Assembly: GCA_027574665.1 (NCBI GenBank) | Contig: CM050653.1 | Coordinates: 14,282,664-14,346,663, forward strand | Origin: Rhynochetos jubatus | Taxonomy: Eukaryota > Chordata > Aves > Eurypygiformes > Rhynochetidae | Length of the DNA: 64,000 nt | Reading direction: 5' to 3' | Part shown: positions 13,201 through 26,368 of the stretch, one piece after another | Position numbering within the stretch: the first letter of the stretch is position 1 | How the letters are laid out: the number at the start of each line of letters is the position of its first letter | Position numbers and translations under genes: made by a program | The notes under the pieces: generated by a model | Database searches by the model: none | Told to the model about the DNA's origin: nothing | Seen by the model: the letters and a program-made list of their open reading frames with translations, nothing else

Positions 13201-14934
13201 CATTAAAGGAGGGCTAGAAACTACCTTTGCTAACAAGATCTGCAATTCAGCATCTACAGGGGGGTGGGAAGGATGGAGGGTAGGGGAGGGGCGTGCTATA
13301 AAAAACACCAAAGACTGAGGAGACTGGCAAGAAAGATCAAATGAGTTGGCAGTACCACCTACAAAAAGCTGATTTCCAAGTGACCAAAGTTCATACCTCA
13401 ACAAAAAGAAGCATCAAATCAGAACTATCATTTTTACATTTTCACATACTCAAAGCTTTATAGCTAACTCTTATTTCATTTTAATCAAGTCTGTTCTTGT
13501 TGTTTTGACTGAAATGAACAACTGACCTCATTATCTTTATGACTGTCAGCGTGTGTATCACAGCTTGCAAAGTTCACAGCAATGCTTATTTCAATAACTA
13601 CAGTTGATTAGCAACTTCTAGAGGTCATATTCCTTGTGCTCTTATCTTTCGTTTTGAATGCTGGTCTTCTTGATTAAGCAGTTGGGAACTTCATGTAGTC
13701 AGTAATCAGAGCAGTCAGTAGTAACATCCTAAAGCAGTCAAAGATGACCAAGAGAGCCTAAGACATCTTTTCAACACAAACAGTTCTGAGAGTCAATCTA
13801 ACCTCAGGAGCTGAGTCAGAGGGACAATTGAGACAGAGTTAAATATGTATTTATTTGACCATCTAATGTATTAAAGATGAGCACAGTAATATATATGGAA
13901 AACTGCATCTAATACGAATTCAAAATCATTCTCATACAACCCACACAGTGATAAGCTAGACTTGTTTCTATAGCACAGTCATAAACAGGGCCCAACGTGC
14001 CATTGATGATAAAGGAAATTCTGCTCCAGTTCAGATTCTCATCTTGTGCCCAGCACAAAGCTTAGGTGAGGTAGCTAAGGCAGCTGCCACTGTACTGTAT
14101 GCAGTCAAAGAAGTTATCTCAATGCAGAAAAAGGGGGCTCTTTTCCCTGCCTGTACAGAAAGAAAATAGAAAGGTATAGTCTTACCCAAGTTATAGTTCA
14201 CTCATAGTGTTGGACCACACAAGTTCCTTGATCATGTCATAAAATATAAGAATTGAGCAAACAGCTGATGATGACTTCAGCCTCAGAATCTTTAAGAAAA
14301 GCACCAGATGTCTTATCTTTGACCTTTCTTTCTGTTTATGTCTCTGTTGTTAAAATTTGGCATGTTAATCTCACAGTGTCATCTCTCCTTTGAAGAGCAC
14401 CATAGTAACACACCTGTCCACAAGCTGTGAAATCCTCATCTGCCTGATGATTACCACCCTATTTTTGCTTTCTTATCCCAGAGTTACACCAAAAAGGAAT
14501 TAGCACATGAACAACTGCAGGGATCTTTAACACATTTTGATTCACTACTCACACACTAATCTGGCTCAGGAGCCCAGAGCTGAGATAACACTTCCAAAAC
14601 TTGCTGAGTGCTCTGACCTTGGCCTGCAATATAGAGAAGATGATGGAAATAACTTTTGCTGATAAATGACTTTGATTATCATTCTTTCCAGCCAAGTACC
14701 TAAACTGTTGGGGAAAATAATAGGTTGCTACATAGGGAAATCATTTTTCAATTAATTATAAAACCAGACAGAAAGATTAATGGAGTTGATGTAAATATTT
14801 GACCATGGCCATTTACAAAGCCCGGAGGTATCCCTCAAACCCATAGCTGGATATCACAAAATCAAAACTGTGGAGTGCAATTGATTTGTTTCTGAAACCA
14901 TTCCCATTCCTGCCTTGCATAACAAATAGATATA
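10213..14934. other. Non-coding, no gene recognised
   Basis: About 4.7 kb of AT-rich sequence without a long reading frame, RNA gene or recognisable element. The only structures seen are a perfect 17-bp tandem duplication (11773-11806) and a G-rich segment near 13258-13290. Confidence 0.6.
11773..11806 (+). repeat. Perfect 17-bp tandem duplication
   Basis: The unit aaacattaaaatgctat occurs twice in direct succession without a mismatch. It is a local duplication, probably from replication slippage. Perfect identity suggests it is fairly recent compared with the diverged repeats nearby. Confidence 0.9.
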
Positions 14935-15110
14935 GTTACAAGTTTACACAGTATTTTATATCTTAAAATTGCAAAGTAATAATGAGTTAATCTTCCCAAT
15001 AGCCCAGAAAAATGAGCAGCTGTTAGGCCTATAGGAACTGAGAGAGGGAGAGGCTTGCTCAAAACCCTTTTCAAGTTATAGAAGAGCTTGAACAAAGTCT
15101 CATTTATGAC
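14935..15110 (+). mobile_element. MIR-like (CORE-SINE) relic
   Basis: The order of segments resembles a MIR element. First comes a stretch like 'attaactcatttaatcctcacaacagccctatgagg' (here near 14978-15015). Next is 'gaactgagagagggagaggcttgctcaa' (about 15037-15064), matching the MIR block 'aactgaggcacagagaggttaagtaacttgcccaa'. Then comes 'caagttatagaagagcttgaac', matching 'agtggcagagccgggattcgaac'. The collinear order over about 170 bp is what makes chance unlikely. Divergence is high, so alignment to a SINE library is needed to settle it. Confidence 0.5.
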
Positions 15111-16141
15111 ACTCAGACATGGAAAGTTAATATAAGTTGATCTTTTTCCTCAACTAAATGTAAATAAACATTCCTTTTAAAACTTCAGTATATTGTAAAA
15201 CTTTTTCTACTCCTTTAGGCCTTCTGTTAGTCAACATTTGGGAATACCTCTAAAAGCACTTGTTTTGACTGAATGTCAGGAACAGCAGCTCACACTGAAG
15301 GAGTGCAAACTGACTCTGATCCAACCATTGTTCAGCCACACTGATGTGCTCAAGCTAACCCACACATCTTCCCAGGGTTGTTGTAGGAGCAGGTACAGCT
15401 CTGTGCAAACCTGGCCACAGTGTTTCTAGTTCAGCACTGTCTTGTGTCCTTAGCTGCTTGAGCAGAGGTTCTGCACAGCTGTGCGGTACCTCTGTTTTGG
15501 ACAACCACATGAGGTGGTGCTAACTGCTGGTACAGTGCTTCCCAGATCATCCTTTAAGTCTTCAGCAGGACATACCCAAGGCTTGCTCCTTTAATTAATG
15601 CTTTCAACACCCCAAATCTTTTTCTCAAACCCATTTGTTAAACCCAAGTGCCATTAAGGAACTGTGTAAGACCCAGGACCAGTATCCTTGGATTCATAAT
15701 ATCTATTATATTCTTTATCAAGTAATGCTGAACACATCTATAAATGTAAGCTCATGAAAAGGGAAGCCTCTGCCCCACTATGTATTTCCAGATTTCTGCA
15801 AAGCTATCATTATCTCACAGAACATTTCATATTGCAACAAATATCTCTGGCTCATAGGCGTTTCTGGAACAAGAAAGAACATGTAGGTGTTGTGAAAGCC
15901 TTTCAGTGTTTTGTTCAACTAACAAAGAAATGCATCCTCTTACTGAAATCTCTGTCCTACAGCTGGACAAATAGCACTTGCACTCCAAATATTGCAACAG
16001 CTGGAATCCCACGGTGTTCCTGTCACCACCAGCCTTACAAACCAAAACCAAAGGAAAACCAAGACTCCTCCTGGTGAAACTGGTTGGAGTTAAGCTAAGC
16101 TATTCTCAATATAGAACTGACAATCAGTAGTTCCCAAATAC

Positions 16142-16208
16142 TGATAATAACAGTAATAAAAAGGGTGACAGTAATCACAATAGTAATACTAATAATTATT
16201 ATAAAAAT
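16142..16208 (+). repeat. Degenerate trinucleotide (TAA/TAG-like) tract
   Basis: Recurrent 'ataata', 'agtaat' and 'taataa' triplets form an imperfect simple repeat of about 67 bp (for example tgataataacagtaataaa). The interruptions indicate an old, decaying microsatellite. Confidence 0.7.
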
Positions 16209-16576
16209 GATATAGCTACATAGCTCAAGATGCTTTTAAGATAGCTTAAACAGAATAAAACTGATAAAACCAGCTCCAGCATGTCACACTCTGATGCATC
16301 CGCCCAGGAAATTCAGAAACACTTAGCTCACCGCAAAGCAAAGAGAAAACAATGAAAACACTTGCAACAGATTCTTGTTAATGAAATATTTATGGGCTAG
16401 TGCTTAAACTGGGAAAAAGATGCCAGAAGTGATGAATATTGTTCCTTAAAGTTAGTGGTGTTTTTCAGTATTTCCAAATTATGACACTGAAAAGTCTAGT
16501 GAAAGCCATAATCCAATAATAACCACAGAAATGGGACATTAAAACAAACCCACCAAGCTGAGGAAAAGCATCAGAT

Positions 16577-16635
16577 AGTGTAAATTAGCAAAGTTACACT
16601 GACATCAATGGAATTAGATCAAATTACACCCACTG
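16577..16635. repeat. Imperfect foldback repeat of amniote palindromic type
   Basis: The left arm starts with gtgtaaattagcaaag. The centre is cactgacatcaatgg. The right arm ends with aaattacaccca, roughly the reverse complement of the left arm. It has the layout of a dispersed palindromic repeat I recall from reptile and bird genomes (outer GTGTAAATT...AATTTACAC arms around a CCATTGA-TCAATGG centre). It resembles the better-preserved copy at 27696-27801. The element class is unknown to me. Confidence 0.55.
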
Positions 16636-17553
16636 AGCATTTGTCAAATAGAACAAGGAGGAAAGAAAACACAATTGTGTGTACAGAGATGCTTGAAAGC
16701 TAAAGAAAGACAATTAAAAAATACTGTACAGTGTATATATACAAAACCAGACAATTTATATTTCAAGCTGAAGGAGGAGAATGTGGTATGATAAAAGTTA
16801 TGAAAACAGACATGGTACCTAGGACTGTAGACAGAATTCAGGTTCCCGCATTGGCTACTGAGGTGTGGATTATATTTTCTACTAGATGAAAGTTATCTAG
16901 TCCTATCACTTAAAATATCTTCACCCATATGAATCATTGGAAATATCTTTTTTACTACTGTGGATGTAAGCTTCTGGCCCCCAGGAATCCTAAGATCCGC
17001 TTTTTCAGAACATGTAAACAAATGTTGAGGAGAATTAAAAATACAAGAAAAATAAATCATTCTATTAAGCTCCTTAAAACACTATCAAGACATGGTATCT
17101 CATAAGCTTGAAAGACAGCTGGCTTCTTCAGAATGTTTTTGTCAAGAACAATTTTCAAAACATCACATGTTCACTTAATTGCTTTATTACTAGATTTTCG
17201 TCAGGGTGAGATTCATGTCACCTGACTTTCAGTGTCTATAAAGTATACATCCAGCTTGCAGAGTGTCCCACTCGGCCTGTCATGGTCAGTCCAGAAGAGT
17301 ATGGTTCTTCCAGAAATGCTTTGCAATATCAGCCAACCTCATGTAGATGTCCCAGGTACCGTATGGCATCTGAAACAGCACCTGACGCTTGTGTTTATCA
17401 AACTAAACTGCAATCGTATTCAGCTTGCGGATTCAGACACCTACATTGAGGGGTAGGTGGGTCAGTCATACACCTAAGCCATCACGATTGCCTGTGGAGG
17501 GGTGTGTGCTCTCTCGTGGGATTTGATACTTAAAGATAGGCATCTAATACTGT

Positions 17554-17813
17554 TTGACAAGACAAGGGGTAACGTTTAAATTGAAAGAGGGTAGAATTAG
17601 AATGGATGTAAGGAAGAAATTCTTCATGGGGAAGGTGGTGAGGCACAGGAAACAGGTTGCCCAGAGATTATGTGGATGCCCCATCCCTGGAAGTGTTCAA
17701 GGCCAGGCTGGATGAGGCTTTGAGCAACCTGGTCTAGTGGAGGGTGTCCCTGCCCATGGCAGGAGGCTTGGAACCAGATTCCTACCAACCTAAACCATTC
17801 TATGGTTCTATGA
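17554..17813 (+). mobile_element. CR1 LINE 3' tail, sense
   Basis: A 5'-truncated CR1 insertion on the plus strand. It starts in the ORF2 C-terminal region (gacaaggggtaacg...) and contains the recognisable 'ggttgcccagagattatgtg' and 'gtgttcaaggccaggctgg' blocks. It ends with the typical 3' UTR and terminal 'ccattctatggttctatga'. It belongs to the same broad CR1 group as 26045-26368 and 37715-38002. Such short 3' pieces arise when target-primed reverse transcription aborts early. There is no coding potential. Confidence 0.93.
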
Positions 17814-20799
17814 GGTGGCATCGGATACCCTAAGATTTCCAGACAGGCATGGCAGATTTGACAAAGAGCTCATGGAGAATAGCCTCGTTTTTGGAGAAGC
17901 ACCTGGAAGTCAGGCACTGCTAAACAGGTATTACTCTGCAGCAGATATCTGATCTCTTTTAGACCATAAAGCATCTGTAAAGTGAACTTTTTCCAGCAGA
18001 AACATTTTAGTGGGAAATTCTACTCCATGAAAAAATTAGCATTTTCTTTTTAATTCACAATGGAGCCATATTTCTAATTCTCAAGCCCTTTTCCAAAGTG
18101 GAGCTTCAATCTTAAACATTCAGTGCATTTGTTTTCAATACGCATTCATTTAAGCAACGTGCTTAAATGTTGCATAAATTATTAGATCTGTTTTCTTTTG
18201 TCTTCAATTTCCTTTTCATAAGGGGACATGTACCTCTAGAAATGTTAGAAATAACTTTCATTTTTGTGGACACACACCCTTCAACTTTTACAGTATCTGT
18301 AAGAAGGAAAAAACATATTTTCATAGGTAGTGGGCTGATACTGTGAGGGGGAAGTCACTAAGGAAGACTGAAGTGCACAAACGCCATGGCTCACAAAAAA
18401 TGTTTCCACTTAGATGTGACTGAATAGCCCATTTGTTTGCACTTTTTCTCCTGAGATATCAAATTCTTTACTATATGTGAATGCTTTGGATCACAATACA
18501 TTTTAGCATTAAAAATAAAGGGTCTCCACAGCTGGCTTTTCTTTTGTGTCTTTCTTTGAATTCTGTTCGCTTCCTTCATCCCCCTTCCTCATTGTCCCCC
18601 AAACCAAGTCCTACTTAATGGAGCCTCATTTCTTTTTCAGCTGCTTGGAATTGCTGCTACCCCTTGCACCATGCATATTCTTTCCTCCTGTCACCAATTC
18701 TCTCTGGTAGTTTGCATCCCTCATAACATGAAGAGGCTTAATACCCTCACTCTCCAAGACGTCAAGGTGAGCTGAACTGAATCCTGTTATTGTGGTTATG
18801 CACTTGAATAAAAAGTTACAAGTAAGACTTTCCTGTAAATATACTTGTATTTCCTGCTTTCAGTCTTGGCTACAACCTAGAAAAACAGAAATGTATGAGA
18901 AAATGGAAAAAAATGAGAAGGAAGGATTACTTTTCTGTATCTTAAAATTCTCACATTTTACTTTCTTTTCAAAATGGTACAGAATTCTTTACTGCGAGCT
19001 AGCTTGTTTTTCTCCCAAGACATGCCACAGACCCGAAGCAATGAGATTGGGAGCACAACTGTAATTAGAAGCCACAGTCCTGAACCAGCAGCTGTTTCTG
19101 CTAGGTAACGTAGAAGTGCTTTCAACATGCTTCATGCTTAGAGCTTATGTTCTAAGGACTAGCAAGGAGTAATGTAGCCAGCTCTACTTCAGCTGCTGGT
19201 TTAGCCACTCCATACATAACACAGTAAAACTCTCTGGCAGTAACTGCCAAATTTTAATCATTTAATAGGTGGCATTAACACATCAATCTTCATAGATAAC
19301 CAGACATTAAATTCAACTACTAATTTGCTGGTTTAATTTACCCCCAGCAAATTAAGTATGTGACCCATCATCTTTGATAGGAGCTTTTTTCAATCTGACT
19401 ATCTGGTAATCTGTGTAAAGGGTGGACAATGACTATTTATCAGCACTTAACCTTGGAGTTGCAGAGGATGTAAAGAGAGCAGAGCAGAAGACAAGAGTAG
19501 ACAATCTGAGCATCCTGTTGTGCTGGAGATACTTGTTCCAACAACCAGAGAAACCTCTTCTTGGCTTAGTGTAAGGACTAATATTTCTCTGTCACTCCAG
19601 AACTCACTGGCTCTAAAACCAAGAAGAGACAAATAAATTGGGTTCTGTTGAAGATTCATCTAAAAAGACACTACAAGCTGGAAGAGTAAGTCCTGCCAAA
19701 CATTCTGTAAATTACAGTAATTTTATTTGTCATCTTTGATGAAATGGCCTGTTCATCACTTTTCAAGCTTTTTCTGTTGAAGCACTTGCTATTAATTTTA
19801 TTGTCCACTTACTAATGAGAACTTTATTTAATCACATTTTCACTCACATTGTTTTTCTTTTGGAGACCAGACTATTTCACCTGGGTCTTAGGACACTAAG
19901 TTTGTGCAGGTTCATTAATTTAATATCTCAGAGAAAAAACACTTTTTTTTTTTTTTTTTCATTTTAGTAATTTCTTCTTTACTCATTAACAGCTTCTGTG
20001 TTCCTGCATATTTCCTGTGGCACTCACACCTTCTTCTACTGCATAAATCCTTCCTTTAAAGTACCTTACTCTAAATCCATTATATAAAAAATAAAGTAGA
20101 GCACACTGGATATTTCCTTTTGCTGTGTGAGTCTGTTTTTTCACTAGTGATGTTGAATAAGGGCAAGAGGAAGCACAAAGTGCTTAAATTTAGTCCCAAA
20201 TAACACATTATGGAATTTATTATGGGACTTATACTGGAGAAGGTTTTATTGCTACAGTAATAGATCTCATTATCACTCCAGAAATTCAGCGTTCTTTATT
20301 ACCATAGTAAGAAAATAGTGCACAGAAATGAACATGAACAAGGAAAGAACTGCAACAACAAATATAAAGAAAAGATGTACTTTCATCTAAAAATTGAGAT
20401 GAGGACTTTACCTTGGCGAAGGACTACTGTTTGAGAAGACCTCAGAGAGAGCAGAGCAGTTAATGAGAGAGGTAGCTCGATACATATTATCCTTAACAAA
20501 ATGTTTATAAGTATTACTAGATTTGAAGTCTAGAAGAATTGTTGTGATTATCCAATCTGACACTTTTATATCAAGGGAGCAGATCATCATCTGCTAATTT
20601 CTACAGCAACTCTACAGCGTCTGTCTGAATTAAAGCATTTATTAAAAAGACACAAACTCATAATTTTAAAATGTTCGTAGTGATAGATAATTTTCCATAA
20701 CACACACAATATTAGCACAGTGCTTACTTTCACTGTTAATGTTTGCTATTAATTTCTAGTTCTTTCATCAATCTTTTAATTTAATGAAAGTTTCTTACT
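17814..20799. other. Non-coding, no gene recognised
   Basis: AT-rich sequence with short frames only. A 17-base T-run lies at 19943-19959. No RNA gene, transposon body or exon is supportable. Confidence 0.6.
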
Positions 20800-21600
20800 T
20801 TTAGCTCTCTTCTCACCACTGCGATCAGATTAGGCCATTTTTTACAACTGGATTTCATCTCCCTCATGAAAACACTGGTTGATGCAATAAAATCATCTCT
20901 TCTCCTTCTTTTGCACATGCTGATCTTATGGGCCTTATGAGACAGAGGATCATCATTGTAGCTCTTCCAATTCCATCGTACCTGTTAATTGCCTTTCTAA
21001 AGCACAGATGCGCTAATAGGACACAGTATTACAGCAGGGATGCTGCTTATTGTATTGGAAGAATACCATTCCCTGTTCCTGCCCAACTTTCTCTAGTCTT
21101 ATCCAAGAATATTTTTATCTTGTAACATCATGGTAAAATCATATTCAAAATGGTCTTTCCTCAAGTCAGAAGGCCTTTCTCATCTCCAAGAGGGTTGGCT
21201 CACATACTGTAAAATTGACCTGTGTTTTTTCTTCCCAGATGTGTGATGCATTATTTGGCAATATCAAAAGCAATATTTTCAATTGTTTTTAGACAAATAA
21301 TTCCCATTGATCTCTATTATTTAATTGTACCATTAATAACTTTGCTACTGGCCTTCATGATATATATGTCCGAACAGCATTTATTTTACACTTTCTCTCA
21401 CATTTCTGGCAGAAGTATTGAATAATATTTGGCCCAGAAACACATCACAGGATGATGAATTCCCAACCGTAACACTTGGAGATCAATTGGTACATCAGCT
21501 TTTTATTTCATTTACAGAGTATTATGTTAATCATTCTTTTAATCTTGACAGTTTTCATACTTCTGTGTACTGTCTACATCATTTTCACCTTCTTTTTTGG
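20800..21600 (-). mobile_element. Ancient CR1/L3-like LINE relic, 3' part (antisense)
   Basis: The plus strand shows, in order, several landmarks of the complement of a CR1/L3-type ORF2. These are 'gccttatgagacagaggatcatcattg' (about 20930-20956), 'ggacacagtattacag' (about 21019), 'tcttcccagatgtgtgatgcattatttggcaata' (near 21230-21263), and 'gtattgaataatatttggccca' (about 21413-21434). The last is the complement of the reverse-transcriptase segment encoding a 'gpvLFNIFIND'-type block. No reading frame survives. It is much more diverged than the CR1 copies with intact ATTCTATG tails, so it is an older amniote-age insertion. Edges are approximate. Confidence 0.7.
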
Positions 21601-22279
21601 CTGGACCAACCAATAAATTACTTCTGTTTGAAAGTCATGCGTCTAAAAACAGAATGAAGTGTAGCTGAATCTGTGAGGACACAGCGCACCTTGTTATTTT
21701 GCTATATGTGTGGGGAGGTGGAGCATATGTATAACATATATTTGAACATTTTCTCAAAATTTTTCTCAAAAAGAGATCTGAAAGCCCTGAAGGATTTGTG
21801 AAATATCCATTTGTCCAATCTATTTAACATATGAATCCAGTTTGTGTATAGTAACCACCACTTCTGCAGTGCCTTCATAGTCACTGTAGAGACAGTACCT
21901 ATGAAGGAAGTAAGATCCTGCCTAGGTCAGGAGCTAGATTTGTCTCTGGAAACTGGAAATCTAGACTAAAATAGTTGCCCAGGCTTCCTAGGCGAGGAAG
22001 GAGAGATGTGGAGGAGACCATTTTAGATAACCTAATTCAGATAACTATTTTAGAATGGGATTAATTGTTTTCTGAAGGCACCTATGTCTCTGTAGCAGCA
22101 CGGATTATTAGCTTGTGTTAAACAAATAATTGTTTTAAAAACTTGACATGAATACAGATGTACACGCTTAAACTTTGATAATGACAATTCCTGCTAGAGT
22201 CTTACAAAAGACTGTGTCTCCTTCTGTTATTACATAGAGAAGACAAATAGGTGCTCACTGTCTGAACCAAGCATTTCAC
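21601..22279. other. Unassigned segment inside or between the ancient LINE pieces
   Basis: I recognise no consensus blocks here. By position it should hold the reverse-transcriptase core of the flanking antisense LINE, so it is either too diverged to see or replaced by unrelated sequence. Confidence 0.4.
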
Positions 22280-22970
22280 TGAAACATGCACAAGTGAGGC
22301 ACCTATATTAAATGATATTTACTGTTATCAGGTATTGCTGTAATCTGATTAAATGGATTTCAAGTATTACATGTCCTGTTTTTCAAATCTTGCTAATTGC
22401 ATTATTTTTACTACCATTTATTATTTTCCAGATTAGCCTTTCCCCAGTTTTGCTAAAAATCAGTAACTTCGCTCTCATTACCAATCAATACCAATATGTT
22501 TTACTGATTTATGAAGGATTCTTAAAGTTTCTCAGCGTAGCAAGATTTAAGAACAAGTGAAACAAAATCAGTCTCCTCACTATGACTTCTTTGGCACTGA
22601 AGGGTGCCGGTCCTCATTTCAGAAAAATATTTCATTTCCATTGTTTATGTTTATGGTTCTCCCTATCTGCTGGCTCCGTAGAAAGTATTTCCTTAACACT
22701 TTATCATAGAAATACATCATCCTGCTTTTCTTCAGGAACAGATCAAAAAATATTTGTTGAACACTTCCTTTTCGATGTTGTGATTATTACCCTTACCTAG
22801 TGTCAAACTGATACAATTGTTGAACTATTGTTTGTTCCTGACACATTTAAGGAATTCTTTACTTATTTTAACCCATCTGGTCACAGGTTTTCATTGATAC
22901 TATGATTGGTTTCTGCTTTTCCAGTGATATTTATTAACATTTACTGCTGCCAGCTTAAACATCTTTCTTT
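22280..22970 (-). mobile_element. Ancient CR1/L3-like LINE relic, upstream part (antisense)
   Basis: The clearest match is around 22733-22860. 'ggaacagatcaaaaaatatttg' followed by 'ttgaacacttccttttc' matches the complement of the CR1-type ORF2 region upstream of the reverse transcriptase. It is followed by landmarks such as 'gttcctgacacatttaaggaattcttt' and 'ttaacccatctggtcac'. Orientation and order are collinear with the 3' part at 20800-21600, so both are probably pieces of one antisense insertion about 2.1 kb long. The first 400 bases of this interval match less clearly. No open frame remains. Confidence 0.6.
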
Positions 22971-25900
22971 AAACTGTCCTCAAAATGAGAATATTTTGAC
23001 CTTTTGGATCTGAATATATCTTATTGCATGGGCACAGAAATGGTAATGTGGGTAACCCCTGGTAAATGTAGATGTAACTGTTGAAGAACAGCCAAAACAC
23101 ATGAGACAAAGAAGGGACCGGCCTTGTAACTCCACTCCTCTGCAGCTTTCTGTAATACCACAACTGGATGGGGTCTCTGTCATTCTTTTGACAACACATT
23201 GTGCCTCGGATTTTCTCTCTGCATTTATAGAATATTCATATTTGTTGCATAACTACTGTTGAACTTTAATCTCAATTATAAAATATGAGCAGCACAAAAA
23301 TATAGGCAAAATACAGGAGTCTTGCTGCTGAGCCTCCTTTAGTTTCCTTCTGCTGTTCTATACCCTTTCCTGCATGCTTGAATATTACAATCCTGTTGTC
23401 CTTCTACTTTTCAAGCAGGATGGGGTTTTTCCCTTCTTGCTTTCTTCCTTCCCCCCCACCGCCCCTTTTGGCCATGGCTGCAACATATTGCAACATGGGC
23501 TTTCTATTCAGAACACTGAACCAGAAGTTTGTAAAGCTCCTAATGTTTATTTTTCTTAAAACAGATTTTGCTGTTATACCAAGCTGGTGCTGTTGAGAAA
23601 CAGTCAGTCAGCGGTCTGCATTTCAGTTGTTCCTTTTCAGTTTATCACAGCTGCTCACATGTCAGTCAAAACCATTTGTTATGAATAGATTTGATGCCTG
23701 CAGAGATTAACACATCCAGACCCCAGGATGCAATCCTGAGACCCAAATGGAAGGATATGGAAGCCAGGTTATGGTGAACCATAATAGCTCTGCCTAGCCC
23801 ATCCAGATGTCTGGAGGAACCCAGCCAGATATGTCAAACTCCTCCATGTCTCAGCATATCATGTTGTCAAACAGCAAAAACACATTATGAGAAAGGCTAT
23901 TCCCATATACCTGTAACCTTTCTGAAGCCAGATAATACCGAGAATACAGAGATTTGCAGCGCACTTTCTATTTCAAATATAAATGACTCTGCCATTCGAG
24001 TCTCACTTTCATACTCCAAAGGCAAAAGAAACTGTACATGTATTTCTATAGGACTGACTTATAAACCACTTCTAATTCTTACCTAAAGAGTTGCTTATCC
24101 TGCTAAAACCCTTACTCCTGTGTAAAAATTGTATGACGTTTTGGAAACTTTCACATTTAGGGAATCAAAGTGAGAGCAAGGAATGCAGTGTGGTAGGCTA
24201 TAGAAGAGGAGAATTAGCACAGTATTCATAATACTAAAGCTTTTTAAAAATCCCAATTTTTTTCTAACCATTGTGGATTTTTTGAATTTTAAAATATACT
24301 AAGAATAAAATAAAATGAGATTATCATAATCTGACCGAGATTGTCATATATCCATGTCTGAGCAGCTCACACCTCCTTCAGTTAATGGAGAAAGAAACAC
24401 CTCTAGAAGGGTAATTTTGTTTATTGTAAAAGGAAAGCCAAAGATCTTATTTGCCTCCAGTGAGTACACAAAGATATTTTAGGATAACTCACTCAAAGAT
24501 GCATCTATTTATAGACAGGCAGACACATGAACCCTGCCTCATTTTTCTAACTTTCCATGATTCTTATTCTATTTGTTTCCATGTCTTTTCTCTTCCACAT
24601 ACTTGGCTACTCTCTGAATAACCCAGATTTCAAACAATGCCATATAGTTAACTTCCAGTCTCTTCTCAGAGTGGTTCCCTTCTATTCCACACTTTCTCTA
24701 AAGGACTTTTAGCCTTCAGATCATTCCTCCTCCAAAGCGAGTGAGTTCCACCAGACACATGCTTATAGAGAGTAGGAGGCCATTATGGAGTAGTTGCACT
24801 CTTAGTAGTGGTTCCTGTAGCACTCTCTTCCCATCTACATCATAACTGTGGTGTGAACTGTAAACCACTGTAAAAAGAATTTGTTCTATCAATCTCAAGT
24901 GACTAGTATTGCACCATTTTAAATAACAGAGGTAGAGAGAAAATTTCTCCATCCAGTTAGCAAAAGCCCACATTCTATATCATTCTGGTGTCAAAAACAT
25001 GAAAAAATGGAGGCCAATCTCTAACCAAAAAGGTGCTTCTAAAATTAGATCAGGTGCTGTGTAGGTTGCATCTGGATATAAACTCCCAAGGACACTGCCC
25101 CAACTTCTCTCACTCCTTTGTTTAAAAAGCATCTTTTTAACTGTTAATTTTTCTGGTTTATTTATTAGAAAAGTGTCTGAAGGAAGGCTGGCACTAATAT
25201 TGACTAAAATTGCCTGACTTTCTCTTATAAAAATCCTCTCTTGCTGCTTCTGACTTTTCTGAACTTTATCAGACCAGCCAGTATTTCCCATGCTAGGAGT
25301 ATCCATTCAGATGGATGTGGAATGGAAGGAGAGCAAGAAGGAAGGAGGGAGGGAAGAAGTCTCTGCTAGAGTTACATATCAATTTCCTTGAATGAAGGTG
25401 AGAGGAAGCTCTTTTTCCAGGTCGAAATGCTCATACAATTGAGTCACTGGTAATGGTTTCTCTTTATGTACTTTAGAGCAGTGTCTGGAAGTTTGCAAGA
25501 GGAGGAGAGACCAAAATGTCAAGCATAGGAACGTAATACCCCTATAAGAATATGGCAGTGCTGAGTCTTTCTAAAACGTTGATTGTCACGCACTACATTT
25601 TTAAAATAAAAATTAAAAAATATTATAAGGCTCTGCTTTAGTCCCTGTATGCTGCTGCAGACAGCCTAGGGCTTCAGGTAAAAGCAGGGATGGTCCTGAA
25701 AATTATGTTCAATCTGATGATGCTGATGTGAGCCTCTGTAAGAAAACAGTCTGCACCTAAATGCCTTTTACACATCATACCCACACTAAAACCCAGACAA
25801 TGTGGAGCTGAAGATGAAAGACTATTAGTTAAGCAGCAATGTTGTGATAGGAGTAGAGAAGAGGGTGATGAACTAGGACTGGATGGAGATTTATTTTTCA

Positions 25901-26044
25901 AAAAAGATAAATTATAAATGTTGCTGCCCATCATGATCTTAAACCCAAGACTAAGCCAAAAATATTGGGTTTAGTAGTAATACACGGGAACTTTCTGATA
26001 TAGGCACATCTTACTTCCGTTATTTCTGAGACCTTACTGCAACC
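22971..26044. other. Non-coding, no gene recognised
   Basis: AT-rich sequence with no supportable gene. A purine-rich segment occurs near 25320-25360. Small frames at 24716-24973, 24980-25306 and 25674-25934 have no recognisable domain. Confidence 0.6.
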
Positions 26045-26368
26045 CCTCTATGAAGGGGGCTTACAGGAAAGATAGAGACTTTTTACCAAGGTCTGTAGTG
26101 ACAGGACAAGGGGAAATGTTTTTAAGCTGAAAGACAGTAGATTTACATCTGATATAAGGAAGAAATATTTTGTGATAATGGTGGTGAGACAGTGGAACAT
26201 CTTTCCCAGAGAAGTTGTGGATGTCCCATCACTAGAAATATTCAAGGTCAGGTTGGATGGGGCTTTTGAGCAACCTGATCTATTGAACAATGTCACTGCT
26301 CATGGCAGGGGGATTGGACTAGATGATTACTGAAGGTCCCTTCCAACCCAAGCCATTCTATGATTCTT
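26045..26368 (+). mobile_element. CR1 LINE 3' fragment, sense
   Basis: A 5'-truncated CR1. The left edge 'tatgaagggggcttacaggaaag' is followed by 'ctgtagtgacaggacaagg', the ORF2 C-terminal region, 'ggtcccttccaacccaa' and the terminal 'ccattctatgattctt'. It extends slightly further 5' than the copies at 17554 and 37715. Stops and substitutions break the residual ORF2 frame. Nothing host-coding is present. Confidence 0.93.

Larger units (their letters stand above)
15111..17553. other. Non-coding, contains foldback repeat and AT-rich trinucleotide tract
   Basis: No host gene is visible. A reading frame at 15754-16077 (107 codons) has no recognisable domain and overlaps an opposite-strand frame of similar quality, as expected by chance. 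A degenerate (TAA/TAG)n-like tract lies at 16142-16208, and a foldback repeat at 16577-16635 is listed separately. Confidence 0.6.

Noticed and set aside
22312..22560. 82-codon frame that looks like a multi-pass membrane protein
   Set aside because: Hydrophobicity comes from T-rich antisense LINE sequence.
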